Source of the DNA: Neobacillus rhizosphaerae | GTDB lineage: Bacteria > Bacillota > Bacilli > Bacillales > Cytobacillaceae | Assembly (NCBI RefSeq): GCF_937468385.1 | Contig: NZ_CALBWS010000026.1 | Span: 19,672 to 83,671 of the forward strand | Direction: 5' to 3' | Length of the DNA: 64,000 bases | In this document: in pieces, positions 34,913 through 43,159 of the stretch | Position numbering within the stretch: the first letter of the stretch is position 1 | Layout of the letters: every line of letters starts with the position of its first letter | Program-made: the position numbers and the translations under genes | Notes under the pieces: generated by a model | Told to the model about the DNA's origin: nothing | The model's input: only the letters and a program-made list of their open reading frames with translations | Database searches by the model: none

Positions 34913-36082
34913 TTGAAGGTATTGATAACTGGTTATGGCATTAAAGCTCCGAAAATTCAATCTGCTACAGATTTTAAATTTGTTTTGGAAAGTGGAAAAG
35001 TTATTTCAAAAAAAGTGCAATTTATGAATGGCTTGCAATTGGTGTGCGGGGTTATTGATGAAGACTTATCAGTACTTGAACCAAGAGTGTTGAAAAGATA
35101 TCCAAGGACCTCACAGTTGGCTATTTCAGCTTCCTACGAAGCAATCGAGATGGCTACTCTTACAAACAATATCAAGGATAAAAAAGTTGGCGTTATTATT
35201 GGTACCTCGGGAGGAAATATTGCTGAAGTGGAAAAGTTCAGCCTGAGACTCAATCAATCCAATCAAATTTCTCCCTTTGGAATAGGAAAAATGAACACAA
35301 ACAGCCTGTCTACATCTGTGAGTTCCTTTTTCGAGTTGAATGGGATGTCATTAACTTTAAGCAATAGCTGTACAGCAAGTACTGACGCGATTAACTTAGG
35401 TAAAACATTAATTGAAGCGGGTTCACTCGATATTTGTATTGTCGGTGGAGTAGAAAGTACGTTAACGGATGTTGTGGTGCATGGTTTTTCTAAACTCCGG
35501 CTCACGGCGAGGGAGTTAGATGAATCCGTGGCAGGCGGACCTTTTTCAGATGACAAAGGTTTTGTCTTATCTGAAGGAGCTGGCATTCTTGTACTCGAAA
35601 GTGAACAATCTGCAAAAAGCAGAAATGTGAACATTAAAGGTTGGGTAGAGGGGGCCTATATGAACCAGGATGGCATCTCTATCTACCACTCTGACTCATC
35701 TGGATCCAAGATGCTTGAAGCAATAAAGCAATGTTTAAATGGACAGATTCCCACCTATGTGAACAGCCAGGCTCTCGGCATAAAGGAAAATGACCGGATT
35801 GAGGCTCTCGTACACAAAACGATGTTTGGAAACTCTGTTCCCATTACTTCCATCAAAGGAATGACTGGACATTTTCTAGGTGCAACCGGAGCTATTCAGG
35901 CGATTGCCAGCTTAATCAGCTTAGAAAATAATTTTATTCCTGCAACAATTAAATCCAATCCTGAACAATATTCGGATGTGCCCATTGTGACCGAAATAAT
36001 TTATGGAGAGGTTAATAAGGTTGCTATCACCTCCCACGGGTATGGCGGCAACAACTCGTGTTTATTACTTTCAAAAATGTAG
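34913..36082 (+). CDS. Beta-ketoacyl-synthase homologue lacking the first catalytic His (KS0-like)
   Basis: A 389-residue thiolase-fold protein of the FabF type. The nucleophile block is intact (LSNSCTAS, Cys153), as are EGAGILVLE, the Lys-His block SIKGMTGHFLGATGA (Lys315, His320) and the terminal HGYGGNNSCLLL. The usual NAHGTST motif, which carries the first catalytic His, is here YVNSQALG, with Gln286 at the His position. In polyketide enzymes loss of this His defines KS0 domains, which bind or pass on acyl chains but do not condense. FabF is usually ~412 aa and this one is shorter. TTG 34913 follows AAAGGGG by 10 bases. It is the only gene before a sensor kinase 16 bases downstream, with no other lipid gene nearby. 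The family is sure; the role is unknown. Confidence 0.85.
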   Translation: MKVLITGYGIKAPKIQSATDFKFVLESGKVISKKVQFMNGLQLVCGVIDEDLSVLEPRVLKRYPRTSQLAISASYEAIEMATLTNNIKDKKVGVIIGTSGGNIAEVEKFSLRLNQSNQISPFGIGKMNTNSLSTSVSSFFELNGMSLTLSNSCTASTDAINLGKTLIEAGSLDICIVGGVESTLTDVVVHGFSKLRLTARELDESVAGGPFSDDKGFVLSEGAGILVLESEQSAKSRNVNIKGWVEGAYMNQDGISIYHSDSSGSKMLEAIKQCLNGQIPTYVNSQALGIKENDRIEALVHKTMFGNSVPITSIKGMTGHFLGATGAIQAIASLISLENNFIPATIKSNPEQYSDVPIVTEIIYGEVNKVAITSHGYGGNNSCLLLSKM

Positions 36083-36098
36083 AAGGGCTGTTTATCCA

Positions 36099-37832
36099 TT
36101 GGAATTTATCCTATTGTTTTCAATATCATTAATCCCGCTTTTCTGTGGGATCATCATTTTTTGGGGAAACAAAATTGCTTTAGCTAAGTCGATAGCTTAT
36201 TTTTTATTTTTCTTATCCATTTGGCAGATTGATATAGCGTTTTTATATGCGCAGGATTATTTATCAAAACCGACCATTGATTTTCTTTTCAGACTTTTCC
36301 GCTTTGGTCCTATTATGATCATGCCTTTGTTATACTATATAGCTTTTTGCATATTCAAAACCGGACTTGCTAACAAAAACATTAAGAAGCATCATAAACT
36401 ATTATTTAATAAGTGGATATTCTATTTCGTCCTGTTGTTTAGTTCGGTTGTTTACGCTGTGAACTTTACTTCCTACGGAGTTTCCGAGTTAAATTTGATT
36501 CATGAGTATCCATCATTTCCAGCCCACTATATTCCAATCTACAGTACTTTAAACATTACATTTGATTTAAATATTATTCTCGTCTTTGTTCATTCATTCT
36601 TACTGCTGTTTATTTGCCAAAAAATCTCAGATGGGAAAATAAAGGAATTTTTACGATCACTCGTTTTTGCTTCGTTATTTATCTTTGTTAACGGGATTTT
36701 AAGTGGATTTTTGGTCTTACCGTTATTCTTTTCGATCTTAAATACGATTTGTGCGGCGATCATTCTATTCGCAGCCTACTTTGTTCTTCAAAATGCAACG
36801 ATCGAAAAAATGAATCAGGAATTAAAAGAGGAAAGAAGATTTTTAGAAATTATCTTAAATATCAATCCTAATTTTATTTATGTTAAAGACAGTAATGATC
36901 AGCTCGTTATCATAAATGCAGCCCTTGCCGAACTTTGTAATAAGAGTTCAGACGAGATGATCGGTGTAAAAGAAAACAAATTCAATCAGGAAGTTCTTTT
37001 TATTGAGGAAGAGAAGGACTCTAATGAAACAGTTATCCACTGCAATGGGGGAATGCGAATCGTTGAGTGGCAATTTTTACCCATTTATTTCAAAGGTAAT
37101 CATGACCATACTCTTTGTCTTGGCACCGATATCACGAAAAGGAAAAAAGAAGAAGAGATGCTGGTGAAGTCCGAGAATTTAAGAGTACTCGGTGAAATGG
37201 CAGCGGGAATTGCCCACGAAATAAGAAATCCTCTTACGTCGATCAAAGGTTTCATTAAACTATTGGATCAAAGCGTTTTCGATTCCAATGAGAAGTATTA
37301 TTTGTCCATAATTTCAGATGAAATTGACCGGATTAATGATGTGGTTGGAGAATTGCTATTTATCGCTAAGCCTCAGGCTTCAGGCCAAACAAGTAAAATA
37401 GTAAATATCGATAAAGTGATTCACGATGTGAAAATTTTACTGGATTCTACAGCACTGCTTATCCAAGCGTCTATCGAGATTCAAACAAAAGGAATTTTAA
37501 AAACTTCCGCCATAGAAGAAAAGCAGGTAAAGCAAGTATTAATTAATATTCTCAAAAATTCTTTAGAGGCTGTGTCAAAGAACGGGAGGATTAGAATTAA
37601 ATCGGAAGAAATTCAAGAAAACAGAATGAGAATTCGAGTGATTGATAACGGCGACGGCATTGCGAAGTTTAAGTTACAAAAGTTAGGTGAACCTTTTTAT
37701 ACGACAAAAGAACGGGGGACAGGTTTAGGTCTTACGGTATGTTTTAAAATCCTAAGAGAAAATAATGGGAACATTGTCATTCGAAGCAAAGAAGGAATCG
37801 GAACGATCGTTGATATTATTTTGCCGAAATAG
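36099..37832 (+). CDS. Membrane sensor histidine kinase with PAS domain
   Basis: About 577 residues. The N-terminal ~230 residues are a hydrophobic domain of seven or eight membrane segments, followed by a short coiled coil (KMNQELKEERRFLEII), one PAS domain (~250-355), HisKA with the phospho-His in GIAHEIRNPLTSIKG (His373), and HATPase_c with NILKNSLEAV, DNGDGI and GTGLGL. The kinase core is closest in style to KinA-E sporulation kinases. TTG 36099 is taken as start, 11 bases after AAGGG; the open frame begins inside the synthase gene at 36003. No response regulator lies nearby, so it is an orphan kinase. Coupled to the KS0-like gene. Confidence 0.85.
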   Translation: MEFILLFSISLIPLFCGIIIFWGNKIALAKSIAYFLFFLSIWQIDIAFLYAQDYLSKPTIDFLFRLFRFGPIMIMPLLYYIAFCIFKTGLANKNIKKHHKLLFNKWIFYFVLLFSSVVYAVNFTSYGVSELNLIHEYPSFPAHYIPIYSTLNITFDLNIILVFVHSFLLLFICQKISDGKIKEFLRSLVFASLFIFVNGILSGFLVLPLFFSILNTICAAIILFAAYFVLQNATIEKMNQELKEERRFLEIILNINPNFIYVKDSNDQLVIINAALAELCNKSSDEMIGVKENKFNQEVLFIEEEKDSNETVIHCNGGMRIVEWQFLPIYFKGNHDHTLCLGTDITKRKKEEEMLVKSENLRVLGEMAAGIAHEIRNPLTSIKGFIKLLDQSVFDSNEKYYLSIISDEIDRINDVVGELLFIAKPQASGQTSKIVNIDKVIHDVKILLDSTALLIQASIEIQTKGILKTSAIEEKQVKQVLINILKNSLEAVSKNGRIRIKSEEIQENRMRIRVIDNGDGIAKFKLQKLGEPFYTTKERGTGLGLTVCFKILRENNGNIVIRSKEGIGTIVDIILPK

Positions 37833-37887
37833 TTTTGAATATTGCGGTTACTTACAATTTATTAAGATTTCTGGGTCCATAATACAG

Positions 37888-37921
37888 CCGCACAGTGAAT
37901 TTTTCATTAGTGCGGTTTTTT
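37888..37921 (+). terminator. Terminator of the synthase-kinase pair
   Basis: CCGCAC (37888-37893) pairs with GTGCGG (37910-37915), with partial inner pairing, followed by T6. The two genes therefore form a closed unit. The remainder of 37833-38102 holds the repeat copy at 38053. Confidence 0.8.
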
Positions 37922-38052
37922 GGCTAATAGGAAAGGATAAATTTACACAAAACACTTGTGGTTAGTTCATTTCCTATTTCGCATAAATTCAACTACGTCT
38001 CTGTCTGTGCCAACAGCTTGCCAATCGACAAGTTTCCATTTATCTCAGTCGG

Positions 38053-38098
38053 TTCAGTCCAGCTCTTATGTCACTGAACAGGGTGCTTGCGCTTTTCT
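38053..38098 (-). repeat. Minus-strand degenerate copy of the GAAAAGCG repeat
   Basis: On the minus strand it starts GAAAAGCGCAAGCACCC and contains GAGCTGGACTGAA. It directly follows the yqzH stop. Confidence 0.45.
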
Positions 38099-38102
38099 AA
38101 TC

Positions 38103-38294
38103 TCACCCTGTTAAAAACTCATACACTATATCATTCACAACCTCGTATAAATCCGCAGTTGGTTCTTCTTCTTTTATTTGAAAAATCCGCTTTGTTAGCT
38201 CTTCCAAATCCTTTTCACCAATAGGCATTGAATCTGACTCGTAATACTGTTTAAAACAGTTTACGATCATTTTGTTAATCAGCTTTTTCTCCAT
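38103..38294 (-). CDS. yqzH: Small protein YqzH
   Basis: A 63-residue protein, MEKKLINKMIV... ending DLYEVVNDIVYEFLTG, matching the YqzH family of Bacillus in length, start and C-terminal block. Start at 38294, with GAGGTG 7 bases upstream; an ATG five codons earlier has no ribosome site. It is divergent from yqjW and ~80 bases from the nearer LexA site, so it may share SOS control. Function unknown. Confidence 0.8.
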   Translation of the reverse strand: MEKKLINKMIVNCFKQYYESDSMPIGEKDLEELTKRIFQIKEEEPTADLYEVVNDIVYEFLTG

Positions 38295-38367
38295 GGAAAT
38301 GCACCTCATCCACTATTATACCGCTTTTTCAGCTAATCTCTATATGGAAACTTGTGAAAAAATTCCA

Positions 38368-38428
38368 TTGAATAAGAACGCATATTCGCTTATGATGATG
38401 AATATAATAAAAAAAGAACAAATGTTCG
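38368..38428 (+). promoter_or_regulatory. SOS promoter of yqjW with two LexA boxes
   Basis: TTGAAT (38368-38373), 17-base spacer, TATGAT (38391-38396). A perfect LexA/DinR core GAAC-N4-GTTC is at 38416-38427, over the transcription start, and a second with one mismatch (GAAC-N4-ATTC, 38376-38387) lies within the spacer. Confidence 0.8.
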
Positions 38429-38459
38429 TTTTTCTGAGTCGGTTTTTGGAGGGAAAGTT

Positions 38460-39719
38460 ATGGTTGATTACAGCATGGTACCGAAAAATAAGATTTTATG
38501 TGTGGACATGAAGAGCTTCTATGCCAGCTGTTCCGCTGTCATGCTTGGCCTGGATCCTCTCACCTGTTATTTAGTTGTGGCTGGGAATAAGGAACGGCAG
38601 GGAAGTGTCGTACTTGCCGCTTCGCCACGCATGAAAAAAGAGTTTGGCATCAAAACGGGCTCACGGCTGTTTGAGATTCCCCAGGATTCCCGGATTCAAG
38701 TTGTCGAGCCCAAAATGGCAACCTATTTGCGCATTGCCACAGAAATCTCTCGTGTTTTTAACCGCTATGTGCCAAAAGAAGCCATCCATGTCTATAGCGT
38801 CGATGAAAGCTTTATTAAAGTCGATGGTACTATCCATTTGTGGGGGGATGCCTATACCATTGCCGAAAAAATAAAGAATGATATTGAGCGGGAATTTCAG
38901 CTGCCGTGTGCGGCTGGGATTGGCCCCAATATGTTACTGGCGAAGCTTTGCTTGGACCTTGATGCAAAGAATAAAGGAATTGCTGAATGGACGTATGAGG
39001 ATGTGCAGGCAAAGCTTTGGAACGTATCGCCGCTTAGGGAAATGTGGGGAATCGGCAGGCGTGTGGAAAAAACATTAAATGGCATGGGTATCTTCACGGT
39101 TGGTCAGTTGGCCCGCTATGATTTAGAAAAGTTGGAAAAGAAATTCGGCATTATGGGCAACCAACTTTATTATCATGCTTGGGGAGTTGACCTTTCCGAT
39201 TTGGGGGCACCAATCATAAAAGGACAAATCAGCTTCGGAAAAAGCCAAATTCTGTTAAGGGATTATAAAGAGGAAACGGAAATTAAGGCTGTCATTTTAG
39301 AAATGTGTGAGGAAGTCGCCCGAAGAGCGAGGACGCATCGAAAGGCAGGGAGAACGATAAGTCTTGGAATCGGCTACAGCCAAGATGAATTTGGCGGCGG
39401 CTTTCACCGTTCCAGAACGATCCAGCAGCCAACAAATGAGACGATGGAACTTTACCGTGTCTGTCTTGAATTGCTTCATGAGCATTATACGGGAAAGACG
39501 GTAAGACAAATTTCGCTTGCCATCGCAAATATAGTCGATGACCAAGAGCTTCAGCTCGATCTTTTTGACACGGGTGCCTATAAGAGGCGGGAACTTGGTT
39601 ATGTAGTCGATTCTGTCCGCAGGCGCTTTGGCTCAGGTGCCCTATTGCGCGCTGTTTCTTATACGGCTGCTGGAACTGCTAAACACCGGGCGACACTTGT
39701 TGGTGGACATAAAATGTAA
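38460..39719 (+). CDS. yqjW: Damage-inducible Y-family DNA polymerase YqjW (UmuC/UvrX type)
   Basis: A 419-residue translesion polymerase. Catalytic blocks: CVDMKSFYASCSAV, VVLAASPRMKKEFGIKTGSR, YSVDESFIKVDG and CAAGIGPNMLLAKLCLD, then the HhH segment MWGIGRRVEKTLNGMGI and a little-finger domain with FHRSRTIQQPTNET. QELQLDLF near residue 360 is a likely beta-clamp site. GGAGGGAAAG precedes ATG 38460. Strong LexA sites upstream show SOS control. Second Y-family polymerase of the window, the other being dinB. Confidence 0.95.
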   Translation: MVDYSMVPKNKILCVDMKSFYASCSAVMLGLDPLTCYLVVAGNKERQGSVVLAASPRMKKEFGIKTGSRLFEIPQDSRIQVVEPKMATYLRIATEISRVFNRYVPKEAIHVYSVDESFIKVDGTIHLWGDAYTIAEKIKNDIEREFQLPCAAGIGPNMLLAKLCLDLDAKNKGIAEWTYEDVQAKLWNVSPLREMWGIGRRVEKTLNGMGIFTVGQLARYDLEKLEKKFGIMGNQLYYHAWGVDLSDLGAPIIKGQISFGKSQILLRDYKEETEIKAVILEMCEEVARRARTHRKAGRTISLGIGYSQDEFGGGFHRSRTIQQPTNETMELYRVCLELLHEHYTGKTVRQISLAIANIVDDQELQLDLFDTGAYKRRELGYVVDSVRRRFGSGALLRAVSYTAAGTAKHRATLVGGHKM

Positions 39720-39737
39720 CGAAAGAAGGAGTGGCGT

Positions 39738-40073
39738 ATGATTCGCGACCGCGGAAGAATCAAATGGACGTCGATGATGCTTCCTGAGCATGTGAAACTA
39801 CTCAGGGATTGGGTAAAAGAAGATCGGTTCGAACAGAAAAGAGAAATGGATGAGCAACAGCTGGAGCTCATGAATGAGACCTTAACTGAAGCGATTGAAT
39901 TTGATCAATTCGTTACGATTACCCATTATCGGAAACGTAACTATGAAATAGTGATTGGAAAAATCCATTACTGGGATGAACTGACGCAAAGGCTTCATGT
40001 TGTAGACCGTTTTGAAGAAGTGCACTGGATTCCAATAGATGCGATTGCCGACATCAGGCTGACGGATTTGTGA
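39738..40073 (+). CDS. yqjX: YolD-like protein YqjX
   Basis: A 111-residue YolD-family protein with the diagnostic start RDRGRIKWTSMMLPEHV and C-terminal block WIPIDAIADIRL. Genes of this family regularly follow UvrX/YqjW polymerases and share their SOS control, as here (18 bases after yqjW). The biochemical role is not established. GAAGGAGTGG precedes ATG 39738. Confidence 0.9.
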   Translation: MIRDRGRIKWTSMMLPEHVKLLRDWVKEDRFEQKREMDEQQLELMNETLTEAIEFDQFVTITHYRKRNYEIVIGKIHYWDELTQRLHVVDRFEEVHWIPIDAIADIRLTDL

Positions 40074-40078
40074 AGCAG

Positions 40079-40112
40079 AGAAAAGAGCGGCCTCAAAATC
40101 GGAAAGCCGCTC
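40079..40112. terminator. Hairpin between yqjX and the CDGSH gene
   Basis: GAGCGGC (40085-40091) pairs with GCCGCTC (40106-40112). The T-rich side (TTTTCT) is on the minus strand, so it mainly ends the CDGSH gene. Confidence 0.65.
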
Positions 40113-40121
40113 ACCTTAATC

Positions 40122-40328
40122 TTATTCTGCTTTTGGAACCCGAACTTGGGATTCAAAATTCCCTTTATGCGAGCCGTCGCAAAAAGGTTTGTTATTAGAC
40201 TGTCCACAACGGCAAAGAGAAAAGGAAGGCTTTGTTGTATAGACATTGCCTTCGCCATCAAGCAATTCTACATCACCCGTAATTCTAAGTGAACCATTAT
40301 CATTTACTTTGATTTGAACTTTTGACAT
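40122..40328 (-). CDS. CDGSH iron-sulfur domain protein
   Basis: A 68-residue protein with the [2Fe-2S] ligand motif LCRCGQSNNKPFCDGSHKG: three Cys and one His as in mitoNEET-type CDGSH domains. The N-terminal ~35 residues form a beta sheet. Start at 40328 with AAAGGGGTG upstream. Redox or cluster-transfer role unknown. Convergent with yqjX and divergent from yqkB, another iron-sulfur-type gene. Confidence 0.88.
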   Translation of the reverse strand: MSKVQIKVNDNGSLRITGDVELLDGEGNVYTTKPSFSLCRCGQSNNKPFCDGSHKGNFESQVRVPKAE

Positions 40329-40478
40329 AACTAGCACCCCTTTAAAAAATGTTCGTACTAACTTTGAGATTAACTGGAATAACAGGAAAACGCAAACAAA
40401 AAGCTAAAAGCAAAAAAATAAGCAGCCCTTACAGCATGTGATACAATCATCATATGCTAGAAAAGGGGTGCGATTAAA

Positions 40479-40820
40479 GTGGAAATAAATATAACAGCGG
40501 CAGCAATAGAAAAAATAAATGAGAGAACCGAAGGTAGAAAAGGCTACTTAAAACTAAAATACGATACAGACGGCTGCGGATGTGCGGTAAACGGAGTTGT
40601 AGCCTTGTGGTTTGTTCCAGAAATAGCTGATGATGAAATCGCGATTGAAACAAATGACAGAACGGTTTACGTAGAAAAATCAAAAATGATTTTCTTTGAC
40701 GAGCAAATGAAAATTGATTTTTCTCAAGTAGCCAATTGCTTTCAACTAAAAAGCCCGCAACAAATCTTAAATGGCCATATGAGCCTAATCATGAAAGAAA
40801 AAACAGACTGTTCCATATAA
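40479..40820 (+). CDS. yqkB: HesB-like protein YqkB
   Basis: A 113-residue member of the HesB/IscA-related Fe-S biosynthesis fold, YqkB branch. It begins MEINITAAAIEKINER and carries GCGCAVNG, with only part of the A-type cysteine set, so cluster binding is uncertain. GTG 40479 follows AAAGGGGTGC. Same place as B. subtilis yqkB. Confidence 0.82.
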   Translation: MEINITAAAIEKINERTEGRKGYLKLKYDTDGCGCAVNGVVALWFVPEIADDEIAIETNDRTVYVEKSKMIFFDEQMKIDFSQVANCFQLKSPQQILNGHMSLIMKEKTDCSI

Positions 40821-40834
40821 ACAGTCTGTTTTAT
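40799..40834. terminator. Bidirectional terminator between yqkB and yqkD
   Basis: A 13-bp perfect stem AAAACAGACTGTT/AACAGTCTGTTTT overlapping the end of yqkB, with A- and T-runs on the two sides. Confidence 0.8.
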
Positions 40835-41754
40835 TAACTAGGCAAAGCAGGGTCGACATATTTCTGTAAAAATTCATCAATAACTCGTTCATAATCAGCA
40901 CGGTTTTCGTTAAAAGACTGGGCATGCCGTCCATTTTCCGCAATATACAGCATTTTAGGTCCCTTTTTGTGCTCAAATAAATCTCTCGACATAGATGGCA
41001 AAATAAAATCATCTTTCCGACTATGGATAAATAGGACCGGATGTTTGATGTTTTCAATCACTGATATTGGCGAAACATTTCGAATCGAATATTTGTCCCG
41101 AAGGCGTAAAAGAGCATCCCCAATTGGAAGTAGGATTCCAGGGATAAGCTTGAAGTCTTTTTTGATGAGATAAGCAAGTTGTTCTTTGAAATCAGAAAAT
41201 GGGCAATCGGCAATATAGAAATCTGCGCCATCCTCGAGAAGTCCGGCGTATAAAAGCATGGTAGCAGCCCCCATCGATTCTCCGTGAATCCCAAGTTCAA
41301 GATCCGGACCCTTTTCTTTTTTGAGCCAGTCAACCACTGTTTTTAAATCGAATTTTTCATAATGACCGAAGCTGGTCGTTTTCCCGCCAGATTCCCCGTG
41401 ACGGCGATGGTCGTAAATCAAGGCATTAAATCCGCGCTCTAAAAAAAGGTTTGCGTATTTAATCGAATTAATTTTCGTTTCAGTCACACCATGAGAAATT
41501 ATGATAAAGCGGTTGGTCCCGTGTGGTTCGACTAGAAGGGCTTTAATCGTGTATCCAAAGGGTGAAGGAATATCTACGTCTCGCTTTGGTAATGATTCGA
41601 ATTCATCTGGATTATACCTGCCAGCTTCCTTTTCTCGCTTTATAATCAATTCCTCATCCTTCTTTTTCATATACATCAGACGGTTTGTAAAATACAAACC
41701 GAGAGATAACCAGAAAAACAACAACACAAACAGAGCTCGAAATGCCTTTTTCAA
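40834..41754 (-). CDS. yqkD: Membrane-anchored alpha/beta hydrolase YqkD
   Basis: A 306-residue hydrolase with one N-terminal membrane helix (residues ~5-25) and an alpha/beta domain: oxyanion strand IISHGVTETKINS, nucleophile GIHGESMGAATML (GxSxG), Asp in HSRKDDFILP and the last His in NGRHAQSF. TTG 41754 follows GGAGGTG by 8 bases. Substrate unknown; family of YqkD/BAAT-like peptidase S9-type hydrolases. Confidence 0.85.
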   Translation of the reverse strand: MKKAFRALFVLLFFWLSLGLYFTNRLMYMKKKDEELIIKREKEAGRYNPDEFESLPKRDVDIPSPFGYTIKALLVEPHGTNRFIIISHGVTETKINSIKYANLFLERGFNALIYDHRRHGESGGKTTSFGHYEKFDLKTVVDWLKKEKGPDLELGIHGESMGAATMLLYAGLLEDGADFYIADCPFSDFKEQLAYLIKKDFKLIPGILLPIGDALLRLRDKYSIRNVSPISVIENIKHPVLFIHSRKDDFILPSMSRDLFEHKKGPKMLYIAENGRHAQSFNENRADYERVIDEFLQKYVDPALPS

Positions 41755-41840
41755 AAATTGGCACCTCCTGAAGTTGGTTTATATAACATATGAAAAACAA
41801 ATTCTCTCCGCCCATAAATTAACCGTTTTTATTTTAACAT

Positions 41841-41872
41841 GAAAAAAGCCGCTGACACCAATGAGCGGCTTT
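41841..41872 (-). terminator. Terminator of the 46-codon gene
   Basis: AAAGCCGCT and AGCGGCTTT pair (41845-41853 with 41864-41872), with a T-run on the minus strand. Confidence 0.75.
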
Positions 41873-41887
41873 GAGTTTGAGGATCAT

Positions 41888-42028
41888 TTACTGCTCTGAG
41901 TTTTGTCTTTTCGTCGGGTGGAGGGCCTTTTCGAGTTCCTCAGCAGCAATCATCCGCTTACCGCCACCAGCTGAATCTGCATAGTTTTTTCCTTGTTGGC
42001 TGTTTCCTTTATCACGTTTTTGGCTCAT
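41888..42028 (-). CDS. Small hydrophilic protein, 46 residues, function unknown
   Basis: Minus-strand ORF with AAGGGAG 9 bases before its ATG (42028) and its own terminator. The product starts MSQKRDKGNSQQGKNYADSA, has a glycine run GGGKR, then an acidic helix IAAEELEKALHPTKR. It has no membrane segment or cysteine. It lies 79 bases downstream of the HMG-CoA lyase gene on the same strand. I do not recognise it; it has the look of small spore- or stress-related Bacillus proteins. Confidence 0.6.
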   Translation of the reverse strand: MSQKRDKGNSQQGKNYADSAGGGKRMIAAEELEKALHPTKRQNSEQ

Positions 42029-42107
42029 AATCTTGGGCTCCCTTCATGATGGTTTCATTTAATAAGATGGATTAAAAGAATACTGATTATTCACGAAAAA
42101 ATTGAAT

Positions 42108-43013
42108 TTAGACCGTTTGGGTATGAAGTCGATAATAGCCAGTGTCAATTTGTCTTGTAAGATAGGGGCGAACGACTTCGATGGCATCCATCAGTTTATA
42201 AAGGTCCACACCCGTATTAATTCCCATCCGCTCAAGCATGTAAACTACGTCCTCCGTGGCTGCATTTCCAGCGGCTCCAGGTGCAAATGGACAGCCGCCA
42301 AGACCTCCGGCAGATGTGTCAAACCGATCGATTCCGGCTTGAAGGGAAGCAAAAATATTGGCTAGGGCAAGCTTGCGTGTGTCATGAAAATGGGCGGTTA
42401 AAAGGGTTTCAGTGAATTCCGCCTTTAATTGGGAAAACAAAGAAAAGGCTTCATTCGGTGCCGCCATCCCAATCGTATCGGCCACACTTAATTCATCGAC
42501 GCCCGACTCTACAAATTCACGGCAGAGGGCTAATGTATCACTTTCATTGGTTTTTCCCTCATAAGGACAATAAAATGCAGTCGAAATGCAGGCGCGGACA
42601 AAATAGTTCTTTTCTTTTAGCTCAAGGATGATTGGCTTCAGCTCCGCCATACTATCCCGAGTTGTTTTGTTAATATTTTTCAAATTAAAGGTATTGCTGA
42701 CACCGACAAACACGGCAACGGCCTGACAGTTGGAAGAATAGACACGGTCAACTCCTTTACGGTTTGGGGCTAACACGATGTTTTTTGTCTTCTCATCGAG
42801 GCAGTCAGCCACAATTTCGGCAGCATCCCCCATTTGCGGCACCCATTTCGGTGATACAAACGAAGTCAGCTCCATTTCTTTCAGTCCAGCATTCCTTAAT
42901 CCACTGATAAATTGCTTTTTTATGTCAGTTGGTACGAATAACTTTTCATTTTGCAGACCATCTCGTGGGCCTACCTCGATAATCGTCACTTTTTTAGGTA
43001 AAGTAAGCATCAT
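42108..43013 (-). CDS. mvaB: Hydroxymethylglutaryl-CoA lyase
   Basis: Splits HMG-CoA into acetyl-CoA and acetoacetate, the last step of leucine breakdown. The 301-residue TIM-barrel protein shows EVGPRDGLQNEK (metal Asp), SVADTIGMA, TAHFHDTRKLALAN (metal His pair) and the catalytic Cys loop GGLGGCPFAPGAAGN. GGGGAAAA lies before the ATG at 43013 (or the next ATG). Divergent from the thiolase-scoAB operon. Homologue of YngG, here outside any yng cluster. Confidence 0.94.
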   Translation of the reverse strand: MMLTLPKKVTIIEVGPRDGLQNEKLFVPTDIKKQFISGLRNAGLKEMELTSFVSPKWVPQMGDAAEIVADCLDEKTKNIVLAPNRKGVDRVYSSNCQAVAVFVGVSNTFNLKNINKTTRDSMAELKPIILELKEKNYFVRACISTAFYCPYEGKTNESDTLALCREFVESGVDELSVADTIGMAAPNEAFSLFSQLKAEFTETLLTAHFHDTRKLALANIFASLQAGIDRFDTSAGGLGGCPFAPGAAGNAATEDVVYMLERMGINTGVDLYKLMDAIEVVRPYLTRQIDTGYYRLHTQTV

Positions 43014-43039
43014 TTTTCCCCTCCTATATTCATACTTTC

Positions 43040-43069
43040 ATTGTAGTGTTGGTGAATTCAAAAAATCAA
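43040..43069 (-). promoter_or_regulatory. Putative promoter of the HMG-CoA lyase gene
   Basis: Minus strand TTGATT (43064-43069), 18-base spacer, TACAAT (43040-43045). Confidence 0.5.
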
Positions 43070-43083
43070 GAATAATAGAAATT

Positions 43084-43113
43084 TTGACAAAATAAGAGGA
43101 TTTTTTGTATTTT
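43084..43113 (+). promoter_or_regulatory. Putative promoter of thiolase-scoA-scoB
   Basis: TTGACA (43084-43089), 18-base spacer, TATTTT (43108-43113). Three ACTAG repeats follow at 43115-43139, over the expected transcription start. Confidence 0.5.
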
Positions 43114-43159
43114 CACTAGAACTAGTAATTGTAAACTAGCTTGAAAAGGAGAGAAGGAT

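Noticed and set aside
37765..37965. 66-codon ORF after the kinase gene
   Set aside because: It overlaps the kinase end out of frame and runs through the terminator hairpin.
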